A stretch of 33,798 bases of DNA from Gemmatimonadota bacterium (GTDB lineage: Bacteria; Gemmatimonadota; Gemmatimonadetes; Gemmatimonadales; Gemmatimonadaceae), in NCBI GenBank assembly GCA_947504615.1, contig CANNKR010000002.1, positions 1 to 33,798 of the forward strand. Reading direction: 5' to 3'. Numbering within the stretch: position 1 is the first letter of the stretch; every line of letters begins with the position of its first letter. Made by a program: the position numbers and the translations under genes. A model generated the notes under the pieces. That model ran no database searches, had not been told where the DNA came from, and worked only from the letters and a program-made list of their open reading frames with translations. Positions 1 to 10,165 of the stretch are shown here, one piece after another.

Positions 1-467
1 CCGCGGAGCAGCGCCTCGCGGGCGAAGATGTGCGCCGGGTTGCCGCTGTGCACGATGGGCTGCAGGACACTGGTGTAGCGATGCTCGTCCACCAGTTCGC
101 GCAGCCAGGTGCTCTGACTGACGAGCGAGAACTGCGCATACGACTTCACGTGCGGAAAGTCCCCGATGGACAGCGCGCCACCTGCGGGCTTGTACAGCAC
201 CCGCGTTTCTTCCGCCTCGCCGTGGGTCAACTGACGGCGCAAGAGCCCCACGAGGTCCCGGAGTACGCTCCACTCGACGTCGACCACGAGGGCGTCCCCC
301 GTTTCGGACTCGAAATCGAGCGTGTGCATGCGCAGCAGCGAGACCACCTTGGCCATGGCCTGCTCGGTGGGGCACCAGAGAAAGAGCCTGCCGAGCGGTG
401 CCATCGCCTCGCCGGCCGAGTTTCGGCGGGCCGAGCGGTGCGTGATGAGGGTATGGCGCTGGGTCAC
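1..467 (-). CDS. EAL-domain (putative c-di-GMP phosphodiesterase) protein, N-terminal part only; truncated by window start
   Basis: Manual reverse-strand translation from GTG at 467 stays open to the window edge and ends ...YTSVLQPIVHSGNPAHIFAREALLRG, the start of an EAL domain (xxQPIV...EALLRG). Absent from the ORF track because the stop is outside the window. Start codon uncertain. Confidence 0.65.
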   Translation of the reverse strand, partial: MTQRHTLITHRSARRNSAGEAMAPLGRLFLWCPTEQAMAKVVSLLRMHTLDFESETGDALVVDVEWSVLRDLVGLLRRQLTHGEAEETRVLYKPAGGALSIGDFPHVKSYAQFSLVSQSTWLRELVDEHRYTSVLQPIVHSGNPAHIFAREALLR

Positions 468-604
468 AGATTCAGGGATTCTCGGACTCTGGCCACGGTG
501 TTCGCCTCAGGCGCCACGGGGTGGCACGCGGACATCTTGTCCCGTTGAGCGTAGCACGCGGTTCTTCGCTCGGCAACACGAACTTGCCAAGGAAAGGCGA
601 CGCG

Positions 605-3223
605 ATGCTCACCCCAACGGAAATCCACCAGGTTCCGACCGTCGATCGGCTGCGCGTGCTGTCAGCGTGGCGGACGGCGCGGGCGCGCACCGACCTGCTC
701 ATCGCGCTGCTGCTGATCGGAGGGTTCGTTGCCTTGAGCGTTTTCGGTGACATCACCAGGGTTCTGCCGGTGCTGTCGCTGATCGAGGTCCACCGCGCCT
801 GGGCCGACGAGTTGCTGGTGGGGCTGCTGCTCGTGGTCGCCCTCGCGATCATTTTCACGCTGCGGCGGGTGCTCGAAACGGACGTGGCCCTGCGCGAGGC
901 CAACGACGCGCAGGCGATGACGCGACTGTCGTTCGACGATAACCCGCAGCCGATGTGGATCATCGACATCAACAGCATGCACTTCCTGGCCGTCAACACG
1001 GCGGCCTGCACGCGCTACGGATGGAGCAAGGAGGAGTTTCTCGGCGATTTGACCCTGCGCGACATCCGGCCTCCGGATACGATCGGGGAGTTCAGTGAGG
1101 TGATGGGGCAGCGGGACGACTTGAAGCCCGTACACGGCAGCACGCACTGGACCAAGGACGGCCGGCGTTTTCGCGTGGATCTCCTGCGGTACCCGGTCAA
1201 ATACGAAGGGCACGATGCGCGACTCGCCGTGCCCATTGATGTCACCGAGCGCGAGCAGCTGGCGGAACAGAAGCGCCGGTCGCTGGCGCGCTTCGAGGCC
1301 GTCTTCAACACGTTGGCCGCAGGCATCGTCGAGTCGGAGCAGGATGGGCGTATCGTGCAGTGCAACGAGGTGTTCGCCCAGATGGTCGGGCGCACGCGCG
1401 ACGACCTCATCGGGGCCGGCCTGCCGTCCATCACGCACCCCGAGGATGTCGAAGGAGCGGAGCGTCGGCGCGGACAGGTGGCGGCGGGGGACGTGGCCAG
1501 CTACTCGCAGACCAAGCGCTACGTCCGCCCCGATGGGCAACCCGTGTGGACCCTCGTCACGGTGTCGCGCGTGTTGACGGATGACGAACTGGCCACTCCA
1601 CGGCTGCTGAGCGTCGTGGTCGACATGTCGGAACACCGGCGCGTCGAAGAGCAGGCGGATCAGGCGCTCGAACGCCTGGCGCTGACGCTCGAAGCGGTCG
1701 GCGAGGGGCTGTGGGACTGGAATCTGGTCAGCGATGACTGTTTCCTGAGCCCCGCACTCAACCGACTGCTCGGCTATCTCCCCGATGAAATGCCCCCGCA
1801 CATCAGCTCGTGGCGGCTACGCATCCATCCGGAGGACGCGCGGAAGGTGGAGGCGGTACTGCAGGCGCACCTGAGGGGAGAGACCACGTCGTACGAAACG
1901 GAACACCGCATGGCGGGCAAGGACGGCACTTTCCGATGGGTGCTCGACCGTGGTCGCGTGGTGCGACGCGCCCCCGACGGCACGCCGCTGCGGATGGTGG
2001 GAACGATGGTCGACATCAGTGCGCATCGCGACCTCGAGGACCAGCTGCGACAGGCACAGAAGATGGAGGCGGTGGGGCAGCTGGCCGGCGGCGTGGCGCA
2101 CGATTTCAACAACCTCCTGACGGTCATCCGCACGGGGCTCGAACTCGCCCTCACCGATGCCATCCCCGAGCAGGCGCGGGCCGACTTGCGCGAGGTGGAA
2201 CTGGCCACGGAGCGCGCGTCGTCGCTGACGTCGCAACTGCTGGTCTTCAGCCGGCGCGGCAACGCACAGCCTCGCCCGATCAGCCTGAACGACGCGGTGG
2301 ATGATCTCGCCCGGCTGGTCCGGCGGGTACTCCCTGAGGACATCGGCGTAAGGCGCCAGCTCGAGTCGGAGTGCTCGGTATTGGCCGACCCGGGGCATGT
2401 GGGCCAGGCGCTCCTGAACCTCGCCGTCAATGCCCGCGATGCGATGCCTGAGGGCGGCATGCTGTCGCTGGCAACCTTCGACCGCACCGTGATGGCGGGC
2501 TCGCCCGAGGCGCGGGACGGTGTGGCGCCGGGCAACTACGGCGTCATCACCGTCACCGACACCGGCATTGGCATGGACGCCGACGTGCGCTCACACATTT
2601 TCGAGCCATTCTTCACGACGAAACCCCTCGGCAAGGGAACGGGGCTGGGGCTCGCCTCGGTCTTTGGTGCCGTCAAACAGATCGGTGGGGCCATTCGCGT
2701 CGAAAGCACCCCGGGAGTTGGCACGGGGTTTTTCCTCTACTTCCCTGTGGTCGACAGCAGTCGCCCCCAGACGGAAGAGGCGTTCGAGCGCACACTGCCC
2801 GGCGGGTCTGAGCTGGTGCTCGTGGTGGAGGACGAACCGGCGGTGCGCAGCGTGGCGGCTCGGCTCCTGGCGTCGCACGGATATCGGGTGCGCGAGGCCG
2901 CCAACGGCGTGCAGGCGCTCATCGTGCTGCAGGCCGAGCCGGGCATTGCCTGTGTGCTCACCGACATCGTGATGCCGGAGATGCCCGGCAGCGCGCTGGC
3001 GGCGATCATGAAGGAGCAGTATCCGCGCGTGCCGGTCGTGGTGATGTCGGCGCACGCACATGACGTGCTGGCGCAGTTTCCGTTGCCACCGAAAACGGTG
3101 GTCATCGAGAAACCGTTCACGGGCGCGACGATGCTGGAGGCGATCCGCGCCGCCATCGACACGCACCCCGCCACCACGCACCCCGCCAACACGCCCCCGT
3201 CGTCGGCGCTCGTCCCGCAATAA
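605..3223 (+). CDS. PAS-domain hybrid sensor histidine kinase with C-terminal receiver domain
   Basis: N-terminal TM segments; PAS-like segments (DNPQPMWIID, FNTLAAGIVESEQDG, LTLEAVGEGLWDWN); H-box QKMEAVGQLAGGVAHDFNNLLT; G boxes (DTGIGM, GKGTGLGLA); receiver LVVEDEPAVR...LTDIVMPEMPG. ATG 605 preceded by an AAGGAAAGG-like SD. Confidence 0.93.
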   Translation: MLTPTEIHQVPTVDRLRVLSAWRTARARTDLLIALLLIGGFVALSVFGDITRVLPVLSLIEVHRAWADELLVGLLLVVALAIIFTLRRVLETDVALREANDAQAMTRLSFDDNPQPMWIIDINSMHFLAVNTAACTRYGWSKEEFLGDLTLRDIRPPDTIGEFSEVMGQRDDLKPVHGSTHWTKDGRRFRVDLLRYPVKYEGHDARLAVPIDVTEREQLAEQKRRSLARFEAVFNTLAAGIVESEQDGRIVQCNEVFAQMVGRTRDDLIGAGLPSITHPEDVEGAERRRGQVAAGDVASYSQTKRYVRPDGQPVWTLVTVSRVLTDDELATPRLLSVVVDMSEHRRVEEQADQALERLALTLEAVGEGLWDWNLVSDDCFLSPALNRLLGYLPDEMPPHISSWRLRIHPEDARKVEAVLQAHLRGETTSYETEHRMAGKDGTFRWVLDRGRVVRRAPDGTPLRMVGTMVDISAHRDLEDQLRQAQKMEAVGQLAGGVAHDFNNLLTVIRTGLELALTDAIPEQARADLREVELATERASSLTSQLLVFSRRGNAQPRPISLNDAVDDLARLVRRVLPEDIGVRRQLESECSVLADPGHVGQALLNLAVNARDAMPEGGMLSLATFDRTVMAGSPEARDGVAPGNYGVITVTDTGIGMDADVRSHIFEPFFTTKPLGKGTGLGLASVFGAVKQIGGAIRVESTPGVGTGFFLYFPVVDSSRPQTEEAFERTLPGGSELVLVVEDEPAVRSVAARLLASHGYRVREAANGVQALIVLQAEPGIACVLTDIVMPEMPGSALAAIMKEQYPRVPVVVMSAHAHDVLAQFPLPPKTVVIEKPFTGATMLEAIRAAIDTHPATTHPANTPPSSALVPQ

Positions 3224-3260
3224 GAGCGGGGCGGCCTCCACCAAGGAGACCGCCCCGCTC
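3224..3260. terminator. Bidirectional stem-loop terminator between convergent genes
   Basis: gagcggggcggcctcc-accaa-ggagaccgccccgctc: 16-bp stem with one mismatch, immediately after the stop at 3223 and before the convergent stop at 3283. Confidence 0.8.
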
Positions 3261-3282
3261 ATTCCTTACGGTCGTCCGCCGC

Positions 3283-6015
3283 CTACTGGATCGGCGGCTT
3301 CACATCATAGAACGTGTTGAAGAGCAGGCGGAAGGTGCCGTGCGGCTGGGCACGGAAGACAATCTCGGGGCCGAACAGATAGAGCGTACCCGAGCCCACC
3401 GCGGCCTGCGCGATGGCCGTGCCGCCTTCGAGGTACTTCTCACCCCACGCCCAGCCCGAAACGAGCGGCGCCTTGTCGTACCAGGCGATCCGCTTGACGC
3501 CCTTGGCCGCGGCATCGGGTCCGAGCTTGAAGACCGGCGAGTTGTCGTAGAAGACGTTGGCAGTCGCGTCCATGCCCTTCGTCACCGTGGACGTCGTGTC
3601 GAATGACGCCTTCAGGAGGGAGCCGGGCACGTAGAACTTCTCCGCGGGCAGTGCCTTGCCGTCCTCGGTGAGGTAACTCTCCACGGGCAGGCCAAGGGTC
3701 TGCGCGAGCGAGGTGGACGATCCGATGGTCACCACGCGCCCGCCGGCTTCCATGAACGCCTTGAGCTGGGGCACGGTCTTGTCGACGGTCACATTGCCGG
3801 TGGTCTTGCGATACTCAGCCGGCAACGAAGCCGTGTCGGGACCGGCGCCACCACCACCGCCGCGACCACCGCGGCCACCCGCGGCCGGAATGGAGCCGTC
3901 GGGGAAGATGATGACATCGTACTTGGCACGCAGGTTGCCCGCATCGAGTTCCTGCGGGAAGATATCGGTGGACGGGATGCCGAACTGCTCGAGGAGCCAG
4001 CGCGTGTGGCCCGACGGCATCTGGCCGCCGTACCGGTCGAAGAGCGCGATGCGTGGCGCCGTGAGCTTCTGCGCCCCGGTGGGACGCTTGCCCTCGGCGA
4101 ACGACACGCCGAGTTCCCGGGCCGCCCGCTCGGCGACCGGTCGGCTCTTGCCGTTGTTCGCGACATAGAAGTTGCCGTCGAAGGCACGGTACACGTCGAC
4201 GCCGGCCTTCTGCAGGCGTGCGACGGCCGCGAAGGCGTCGTTCTGCACGGGCGACAGCTTCCACGATCCGCCCTTGGCTACGACGCCCGCCGGTGCGGTG
4301 ACGAGCTTTGAGGGTTCGATGCGGTCGCACGGGCAGTCGAAGGCGTCAAGCACACGATCGAAGTGCACGCCCATCTGCAGGGCAAGCGTCCAGCCGGCAT
4401 TGTCGTACGGAGGCGTCGGCGGGGCGCCGGGGAACCGGAAGTCGTTCGGATGGTCCTGCGGCTCGAACATGTCGATCACGTGCGGGCGATACGCCTGCGC
4501 CGTCTTCACCACCATGGAGCCGGCGGGATACGACTTGCCGGCCACGGTGAACGCCGCCGTGGCGCGGTGCACGATGATGGCGTTCTTCTGCAGCTTCTCG
4601 ATGAACTTGAGTGCTGTCGGGAAGTCCGCCTGGTCGGACGGCAGGATATAGCCGCGCGGATCGCGCAGCGACGGGTCGCGCAGCATGCCGAGGAACTTCG
4701 GGTCAGCGGGCGGCGCGCCAAATCCACCGCGTCCCCCGGCGGCCGGGGAGGCAGCCGTTCTCGGCGCGGCGGCCGCAATGGCGTCCTTGATCGCCTGCAG
4801 CCGCTTGGGCCACAGCGTCCACGAGTCCGTGCTTCCCGCGGCGATCATGTCGGCGCCCATCTGCCAGTTGCGATAGAGCATCGTCTCGCGATACCGCTGC
4901 GCAAAGTCCAGCACGGCACGATTCGCCGTCACCGAGTAGTCAATGGACTGCCGGAAGTGCCATTCCTGCGGCAGGATAGGAAGCGGCAGGTCGGCGTTGC
5001 GGAGCAGCTTGTCGGGAATGAACGGGATGCGCATCGGCGTCGGATTGCCGATCGTCTCGGTGAGCAGGCCGATGATGTTGTGGTAATACGCCGTGGTGCG
5101 CAGGCCGCCATTCCACCAGGTGGAGTACAGCGTGGAGGTGCGCATCGTGGCTCCCGGCTTGTTCTCCGAGACAAAGCGCGCATGCATCGCCGAGCCGACC
5201 TGGTCGAGCCCCGTCATGATCAGCGAGTGCAGATTGTAGTTCATCGGGTCGCGGAACGGCGGCACGAACAGCACCGTACCGGCCGGGCCGGTCTGGTGAT
5301 GGTTGTACATGATCTGCGGGAACCACTCCTGGTACATCGCCCGGTTCATGTTGAACGTCTCGGGCTGGTTCATCGCGTACTGGTCGCGGTTGTTGTCGTG
5401 CCCGATGTACTTCTGGTAGAGGCGCGGGATGTTCATGTTGCGCAGCTTCGGGTCGCTCTCGCGCATGTACCAGTTGGCCACCAGCTCCATGCCGTCCGGG
5501 TTGGCCTGGACGAAGACGATGATGACGTCGTTGAGGATGCGCAGCGTCTCCTCGTCAGTCTGCGACAGGAACTGCCAGCTGGTCTCGATGAGCTGGTTGG
5601 CGCCGAGCACTTCGGTGGCGTGCAGGCCGCCGTCAATCCAGACGATGGACTTCCCTTCCTTGGCGAGCGACTTGGCCTGCGCGTCGGTGAGCCCCTCGGC
5701 GTGGCTGAGACGCTCCGCGATCTGCCGGTACTTCTCGCGGTTCTTGAGGTTCTCCGGCGACGAGACAATGGCCATCAGCTGCGGACGCCCTTCAGCGGTC
5801 AGGCCGATGGTGTCGAGCACCATGCGGTCGGACTCCTTGGCCAGCGTCTCCCAGTACTTGGCGAACTGGGTGTAGTTGGGAAGCCAGTAGTCTTCACCGA
5901 TCTCGTGCCCAAAGAACTGCTTGGGCGTGGTCAGCTTGCCCTGGGCGATCGCGGCGAACGGGAGCGCGGTGGCCAGCACGATGGCGGCGAACGCGCGGCG
6001 GACGAATGGGCGCAT
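3283..6015 (-). CDS. Secreted M14-family zinc carboxypeptidase with C-terminal GATase-like region
   Basis: 910 aa; signal peptide MRPFVRRAFAAIVLATALPFAAIAQ; M14 zinc motif WIDGGLHATEVLGANQ (HxxE), FVQANPDGMELV, YNHHQTGPAGT. Confidence 0.88.
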   Translation of the reverse strand: MRPFVRRAFAAIVLATALPFAAIAQGKLTTPKQFFGHEIGEDYWLPNYTQFAKYWETLAKESDRMVLDTIGLTAEGRPQLMAIVSSPENLKNREKYRQIAERLSHAEGLTDAQAKSLAKEGKSIVWIDGGLHATEVLGANQLIETSWQFLSQTDEETLRILNDVIIVFVQANPDGMELVANWYMRESDPKLRNMNIPRLYQKYIGHDNNRDQYAMNQPETFNMNRAMYQEWFPQIMYNHHQTGPAGTVLFVPPFRDPMNYNLHSLIMTGLDQVGSAMHARFVSENKPGATMRTSTLYSTWWNGGLRTTAYYHNIIGLLTETIGNPTPMRIPFIPDKLLRNADLPLPILPQEWHFRQSIDYSVTANRAVLDFAQRYRETMLYRNWQMGADMIAAGSTDSWTLWPKRLQAIKDAIAAAAPRTAASPAAGGRGGFGAPPADPKFLGMLRDPSLRDPRGYILPSDQADFPTALKFIEKLQKNAIIVHRATAAFTVAGKSYPAGSMVVKTAQAYRPHVIDMFEPQDHPNDFRFPGAPPTPPYDNAGWTLALQMGVHFDRVLDAFDCPCDRIEPSKLVTAPAGVVAKGGSWKLSPVQNDAFAAVARLQKAGVDVYRAFDGNFYVANNGKSRPVAERAARELGVSFAEGKRPTGAQKLTAPRIALFDRYGGQMPSGHTRWLLEQFGIPSTDIFPQELDAGNLRAKYDVIIFPDGSIPAAGGRGGRGGGGGAGPDTASLPAEYRKTTGNVTVDKTVPQLKAFMEAGGRVVTIGSSTSLAQTLGLPVESYLTEDGKALPAEKFYVPGSLLKASFDTTSTVTKGMDATANVFYDNSPVFKLGPDAAAKGVKRIAWYDKAPLVSGWAWGEKYLEGGTAIAQAAVGSGTLYLFGPEIVFRAQPHGTFRLLFNTFYDVKPPIQ

Positions 6016-6148
6016 GGTCCTTGGGGATGCGGGTCGGCGCGCGGCCGGGTGGTCGCGCAGGGGCAGACGCAGTGCTAACGCCGCGGCGGCGCGGCGCGTT
6101 GAACGGAAATGCTATCTTGAAGGGTCCCCTTCCGTAAGAGATCGGCCC

Positions 6149-7642
6149 ATGAACGTCCTTCGCCCCCTCGTGCTTGTCGCGGCCCTGGCCTCCCTGCTGG
6201 GCGCCCAGGTTCCCCAATCCGAGTACCTGACCCGTCGCACAGCGCTCACCAGGTCGCTGCCCGGCGACGGGGTGCTCCTGGTGCTCGGCGCGCCGGAACC
6301 CAAGGAAAATTACCAGAACTTCTGGCAGTCCCAGAACTTCCGGTACCTGACCGGATTCCTCGAGCCCAGTTCGGCGCTGGTGATCGTGCGCCACCGCGGG
6401 GTCGACCGGGGGATGCTGTTCGTGGAGCCCAGAGATCCGGCGCAAGAGGTCTGGACCGGTGAACGGCTGGGCGTGGAGGGGGTGAACGCGCGAACCGGGC
6501 TGCAAGGGCGCGAAGCGAGCACGCTGCACGGCGTCCTCGATTCGCTGCTGGCCGGCGGCGGGACGCTGTTCGCCGTAGGCGACTTCTCGGCGGGTGGCGG
6601 TTCGGACGTGCCCGGCGCGGCGCGACCGCGCACGGCGGACGACCAGTTCATCGACAGACTCAAGGCGCGGCACCGGAACCTGAAGGTCGCCGACGTGAAC
6701 GCCGGGGTGATGCGCCTGCGGGCGTCGAAGTCGGCGGGGGAACTCGCACTCATTCGGAGCGCCGCCACGGTGAGCGCAGCCGCGCACCGCGAGGTGCTGC
6801 ACACCATCGCGCCGGGCATGGCGGAGTTCGAGGTCCAGGCGCTCGCCGAGTACACGTTCCGCCGCAACGGCGCGGACGGTCCGTCCTACGGTTCGATCGT
6901 CGGGTCGGGGCCGAACTCGACGACCCTGCACTACAACAAGAACGACCGGTTCATGCGTGACGGCGAGGTGCTGAACATGGACATGGCCGCCTACTACGCC
7001 GGCTATTCCGCCGACATCACGCGCACGGTGCCGGTCAACGGCGTGTTCAGCCCGGCGCAGCGCGACATCTATACGATCGTGCTGGCCGCGCAGGCGGCCG
7101 CGGAACGGCAAGTGAAGCCGGGCGTGGCATTCCGGGTGCTCGACGACTCGGCGGTGACGGTCCTGCGCCGCGGCCTCGCGACGCTGGGCCTGATTGAAGC
7201 GCCCAACGCCACCTACGACTGTGGCACTCCCGAACGCGCGGAGCGCTGCCCGCAGTACCGGCTGTATTACATGCACGGTCTTGGGCATCCCATCGGCCTC
7301 GACGTGCACGATGTGGACGTCTACAGCACCGGGGCGATGGCCGAGGGGAGCGTGTTCACGATCGAGCCCGGCCTGTATGTGCGCGCCAACACGGTGGACG
7401 TCATTCCCGACACGCCGGCCAACGCTGCGCTGAAGGCGAAGATCGCGCCCGCCGTGCGGCGCTACGCCAACATTGGCGTGCGCATCGAGGACGACTATGT
7501 GGTCACGGCCACGGGCTACGACCGCATCACGGCCGGCGCGCCGCGCGAGATGGACGAGATCGAACGCGAGATGGCGCGGAAGAGCGGGCCTCCGGCCCGC
7601 GATTCGGCGCAGGTGGACGCGTACCGGAAGAGCAAGCCGTAG
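6149..7642 (+). CDS. M24-family Xaa-Pro aminopeptidase (aminopeptidase P-like), exported
   Basis: Signal-like start MNVLRPLVLVAALASLLGAQ; AMP_N-type start (RRTALTRSLPGDGVLLVLGAPEPKENYQNFWQSQNFRYLTGF); M24 metal-site motifs VLNMDMAAYYAGYSADITRTVPVNG, MHGLGHPIGLDVHD, FTIEPGLYV, IRIED-like GVRIEDDYVVT. Confidence 0.92.
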   Translation: MNVLRPLVLVAALASLLGAQVPQSEYLTRRTALTRSLPGDGVLLVLGAPEPKENYQNFWQSQNFRYLTGFLEPSSALVIVRHRGVDRGMLFVEPRDPAQEVWTGERLGVEGVNARTGLQGREASTLHGVLDSLLAGGGTLFAVGDFSAGGGSDVPGAARPRTADDQFIDRLKARHRNLKVADVNAGVMRLRASKSAGELALIRSAATVSAAAHREVLHTIAPGMAEFEVQALAEYTFRRNGADGPSYGSIVGSGPNSTTLHYNKNDRFMRDGEVLNMDMAAYYAGYSADITRTVPVNGVFSPAQRDIYTIVLAAQAAAERQVKPGVAFRVLDDSAVTVLRRGLATLGLIEAPNATYDCGTPERAERCPQYRLYYMHGLGHPIGLDVHDVDVYSTGAMAEGSVFTIEPGLYVRANTVDVIPDTPANAALKAKIAPAVRRYANIGVRIEDDYVVTATGYDRITAGAPREMDEIEREMARKSGPPARDSAQVDAYRKSKP

Positions 7643-7655
7643 GGCGGCAGCGAAC

Positions 7656-9470
7656 TCAGCGCGCCGTCGTAGTCCCCGACAGGATTCCGCGGCGGACACG
7701 CACCGCCTTGGCATTCGCGGCAGGATCGTCTTCCAGCCGGGCGCTGATCAGCGTCGCCACGCGGACGGTGCCCGAGAGCGTAAGCGGCGCATCATCGCGG
7801 CGGATCTCGATGACCAGCGGCGCGCCCTCACGGGCGCCCGCGTGGTCGCGCCATTTGCGGTTGAAGTCCGGGTCTGCGGCGCTGACACCCGCCACGCGCA
7901 CGAGTACGTCGCCGACCCGCACGCCGGCCTGCTGGGCCGTGCTGAACGCGCCGACCTCGGCTATGCGCAAACCGGCCGAGTCGGGGGCCAGCGACACGCC
8001 CAACCGAGCCTCGCGCAGTGTGTCGGTGACCAGGCGCCATCCTCCCTTGGCCAGCCACTGTTTCCACGGGTACGGCTCGCGACCGTCCACATACTGATCG
8101 TTGAAGTCGCGGAATGGCGCACCGCGTGCCGCACGCGACACCGCACCCCACCAGTCGTCGGGCGTGAAGCCACGACCGGCCTTGAACGTCGCGACGTAGA
8201 GCTCCCGCAGGACGTCGTCGAGTGACTGCTGGTTGTCGCTGGCATCGCGGATGAGGATGTCAAGGGCGAGGCCGGCGAGCGATCCCTTGTCGTAGTAGAT
8301 GTCCGACGTGCCGTCGGTGGTGTGGATCCACGCCTGCAGCGAGGCATCCTCGAGCGCGACGGGGGGGAGCTGCGCCACATGATCCATCTTGCCCTGCGTG
8401 GTGCGCAGGAACTCCCCGGCAGTGATCACGCCACCGCGCACCAGCGAGAGGTCGGCGTAGTAGTCGGTGATCCCCTCGCTGACCCACAGCCAGGGCGTGG
8501 GCTGCGTCTGGTCATAGCGGTACGGGAACATGTCCACCGGCCGCAGGCGCTTCACGTTGAACGCGTGGAAGATCTCGTGCGCGTACACGCTGGGGACAAA
8601 CGATTCGTCCAGGAACTCGCTGCCGACGACGCCCACGTTGGAGTTGTGGTGTTCCAGCGCACTCATGCCGCCAAAAGTCGAGTCGGCAATCTGCATGACC
8701 GTGTAGGTGCTCCACGGCGTCTCGTGGAAGACGGCGACCTGCGGCGGGACGGCGCGACGCAGCGCCTCCCACAGCGTGGCGCGGCGTGCGCCGGCCACGG
8801 ACCCTCGCGGATACGTTGCCAGACGCATCCAGCGGTCGGCGATGCGCATGCTGTCCAGATCGAAGCTTCCCACGAAGAACGGCGAATCCACCAGGTCGTG
8901 ATAGTCGGGTGCGGCGAAGGTGCGGCCGTCCCCGCTGGCGAGCCCGCTGGCGACCTGCCATCCCTGCTCGGCCTGCACGGTGACGGTGCTCGCGAACTCG
9001 AGGGGTCGCCCTTCGGCGTAGGGGAAGACATTGGTGCCGTTGACGAGCGCAAACTGGTCGCGCGCCCAGTTGAACGCATTGTCCAGGGAATCTGCGCGCG
9101 CCTCGAAGGTCACCGTCACCTCGCGGGCGCCGTCTGCCTGGATGCGCCAGGTATCGGGGTCGAGTTTGTCCCACCGCAACGGCTTGTCCTGGGACGTCGC
9201 CGAGAAGCCCGAGACGAAGCGCGCGTAGTTGCTGATCTCGTAGGCCCCGGGGGTCCAGGCTGGAAGCGACAGCAGCACCGGGTCGCGCCCGCTGACCAGG
9301 AATACCATCTGCACACCGACGGACCGCTGCAGGCCGTGCACCGCGTCGAACTGCAGGCGGTAACGCACGTCGCTGATCGGCGCCGACCGCGGCGTGGCGC
9401 GCTCGCGCGGTGCTTGCGCGGCGGCGGGGAGCGCAAGGACAAGGGAACCGACGAGGGCGATTCGGCGCAT
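7656..9470 (-). CDS. M61-family metallopeptidase (glycyl aminopeptidase-like) with PDZ domain
   Basis: Zinc motif VYAHEIFHAFNVKRLRP and downstream WVSEGITDYYADL; C-terminal PDZ-like LGVSLAPDSAGLRIAEVGAFSTAQQAGVRVGDVLVRVAG; signal peptide from MRRIALVGSLVLALPAAAQA. Confidence 0.92.
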   Translation of the reverse strand: MRRIALVGSLVLALPAAAQAPRERATPRSAPISDVRYRLQFDAVHGLQRSVGVQMVFLVSGRDPVLLSLPAWTPGAYEISNYARFVSGFSATSQDKPLRWDKLDPDTWRIQADGAREVTVTFEARADSLDNAFNWARDQFALVNGTNVFPYAEGRPLEFASTVTVQAEQGWQVASGLASGDGRTFAAPDYHDLVDSPFFVGSFDLDSMRIADRWMRLATYPRGSVAGARRATLWEALRRAVPPQVAVFHETPWSTYTVMQIADSTFGGMSALEHHNSNVGVVGSEFLDESFVPSVYAHEIFHAFNVKRLRPVDMFPYRYDQTQPTPWLWVSEGITDYYADLSLVRGGVITAGEFLRTTQGKMDHVAQLPPVALEDASLQAWIHTTDGTSDIYYDKGSLAGLALDILIRDASDNQQSLDDVLRELYVATFKAGRGFTPDDWWGAVSRAARGAPFRDFNDQYVDGREPYPWKQWLAKGGWRLVTDTLREARLGVSLAPDSAGLRIAEVGAFSTAQQAGVRVGDVLVRVAGVSAADPDFNRKWRDHAGAREGAPLVIEIRRDDAPLTLSGTVRVATLISARLEDDPAANAKAVRVRRGILSGTTTAR

Positions 9471-9634
9471 GAGGGGGTCCGGATGATGGCTCCCGAAATA
9501 GTAGCCGCGCCACGCGGGTTTCGCGTCATCCACGTCGGCGGTGTACTTTTCCTGCCAGCCCACACCTTTCGCGACAGCGCCTCCGGGCCGCTGCTCGCCG
9601 TGCCCGTGTCCCGCTTTGGGAGGAGCTCCGCCGC

Positions 9635-10162
9635 ATGACCGGACCGAATACCCGAGGCAGCAAGGCCGCCGAACCCAAGCGGCTGCACCTGATCATGCGC
9701 GACACCACGATGCTCGATGGGGAGATCTACATCGGCGATGACGCGCCGCTCGTGCAGTTCCTCGCCAACCGCAAGGGCGGCTGGATGAACATGGTGCATG
9801 CCCGACGGCCGAAGCTGAACGAGAACCCCGGTCACATCATCGTCCAGACCGACCACATCGTCCTCGCGTCGGCACCTGACGGCAATGTCCTGGTGTTGGG
9901 GCAGGCGGCGCACGGCGTCGGTGAGCGCGCCGTGGACATCGTGCTGGTGGGTGGCACGACGGTAAAGGGTGTCCTCCCGTTGGCCCCGCAGCAGCGCCTG
10001 AGCGACTATCTCAACTCGAGCGGACGTTTCATCGGCGTAAAGGCTGCGTCGCTCGCCTCCGACGGGCGCGCGCTCGGGGACGTCGTCATCCACTCATCGG
10101 CCATCACGATGCTGCGCGAGACGCGTGAGTCCGCGGGCCCAGCGATCGGCCCAGGCGATTAG
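9635..10162 (+). CDS. Hypothetical protein with apparent two-fold internal repeat
   Basis: 175 aa; ATG preceded by GGGAGGAG SD; coding-like sequence; two alignable ~60-aa halves (see findings). Confidence 0.8.
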   Translation: MTGPNTRGSKAAEPKRLHLIMRDTTMLDGEIYIGDDAPLVQFLANRKGGWMNMVHARRPKLNENPGHIIVQTDHIVLASAPDGNVLVLGQAAHGVGERAVDIVLVGGTTVKGVLPLAPQQRLSDYLNSSGRFIGVKAASLASDGRALGDVVIHSSAITMLRETRESAGPAIGPGD

Positions 10163-10165
10163 CCG

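Noticed and set aside
4363-6078. 571-aa plus-strand ORF antisense to the M14 peptidase
   Set aside because: High-GC shadow ORF; low-complexity Arg/His/Val-rich translation, no recognisable domain, fully overlaps a well-supported gene.
5894-7714. 606-aa minus-strand ORF antisense to the M24 peptidase
   Set aside because: Mirror-frame artefact (RR/HVH/GAD-rich), opposite to a gene with clear M24 motifs.
8322-9638. 438-aa plus-strand ORF antisense to M61
   Set aside because: Shadow ORF; no domain signature; covers the M61 catalytic motif in antisense.
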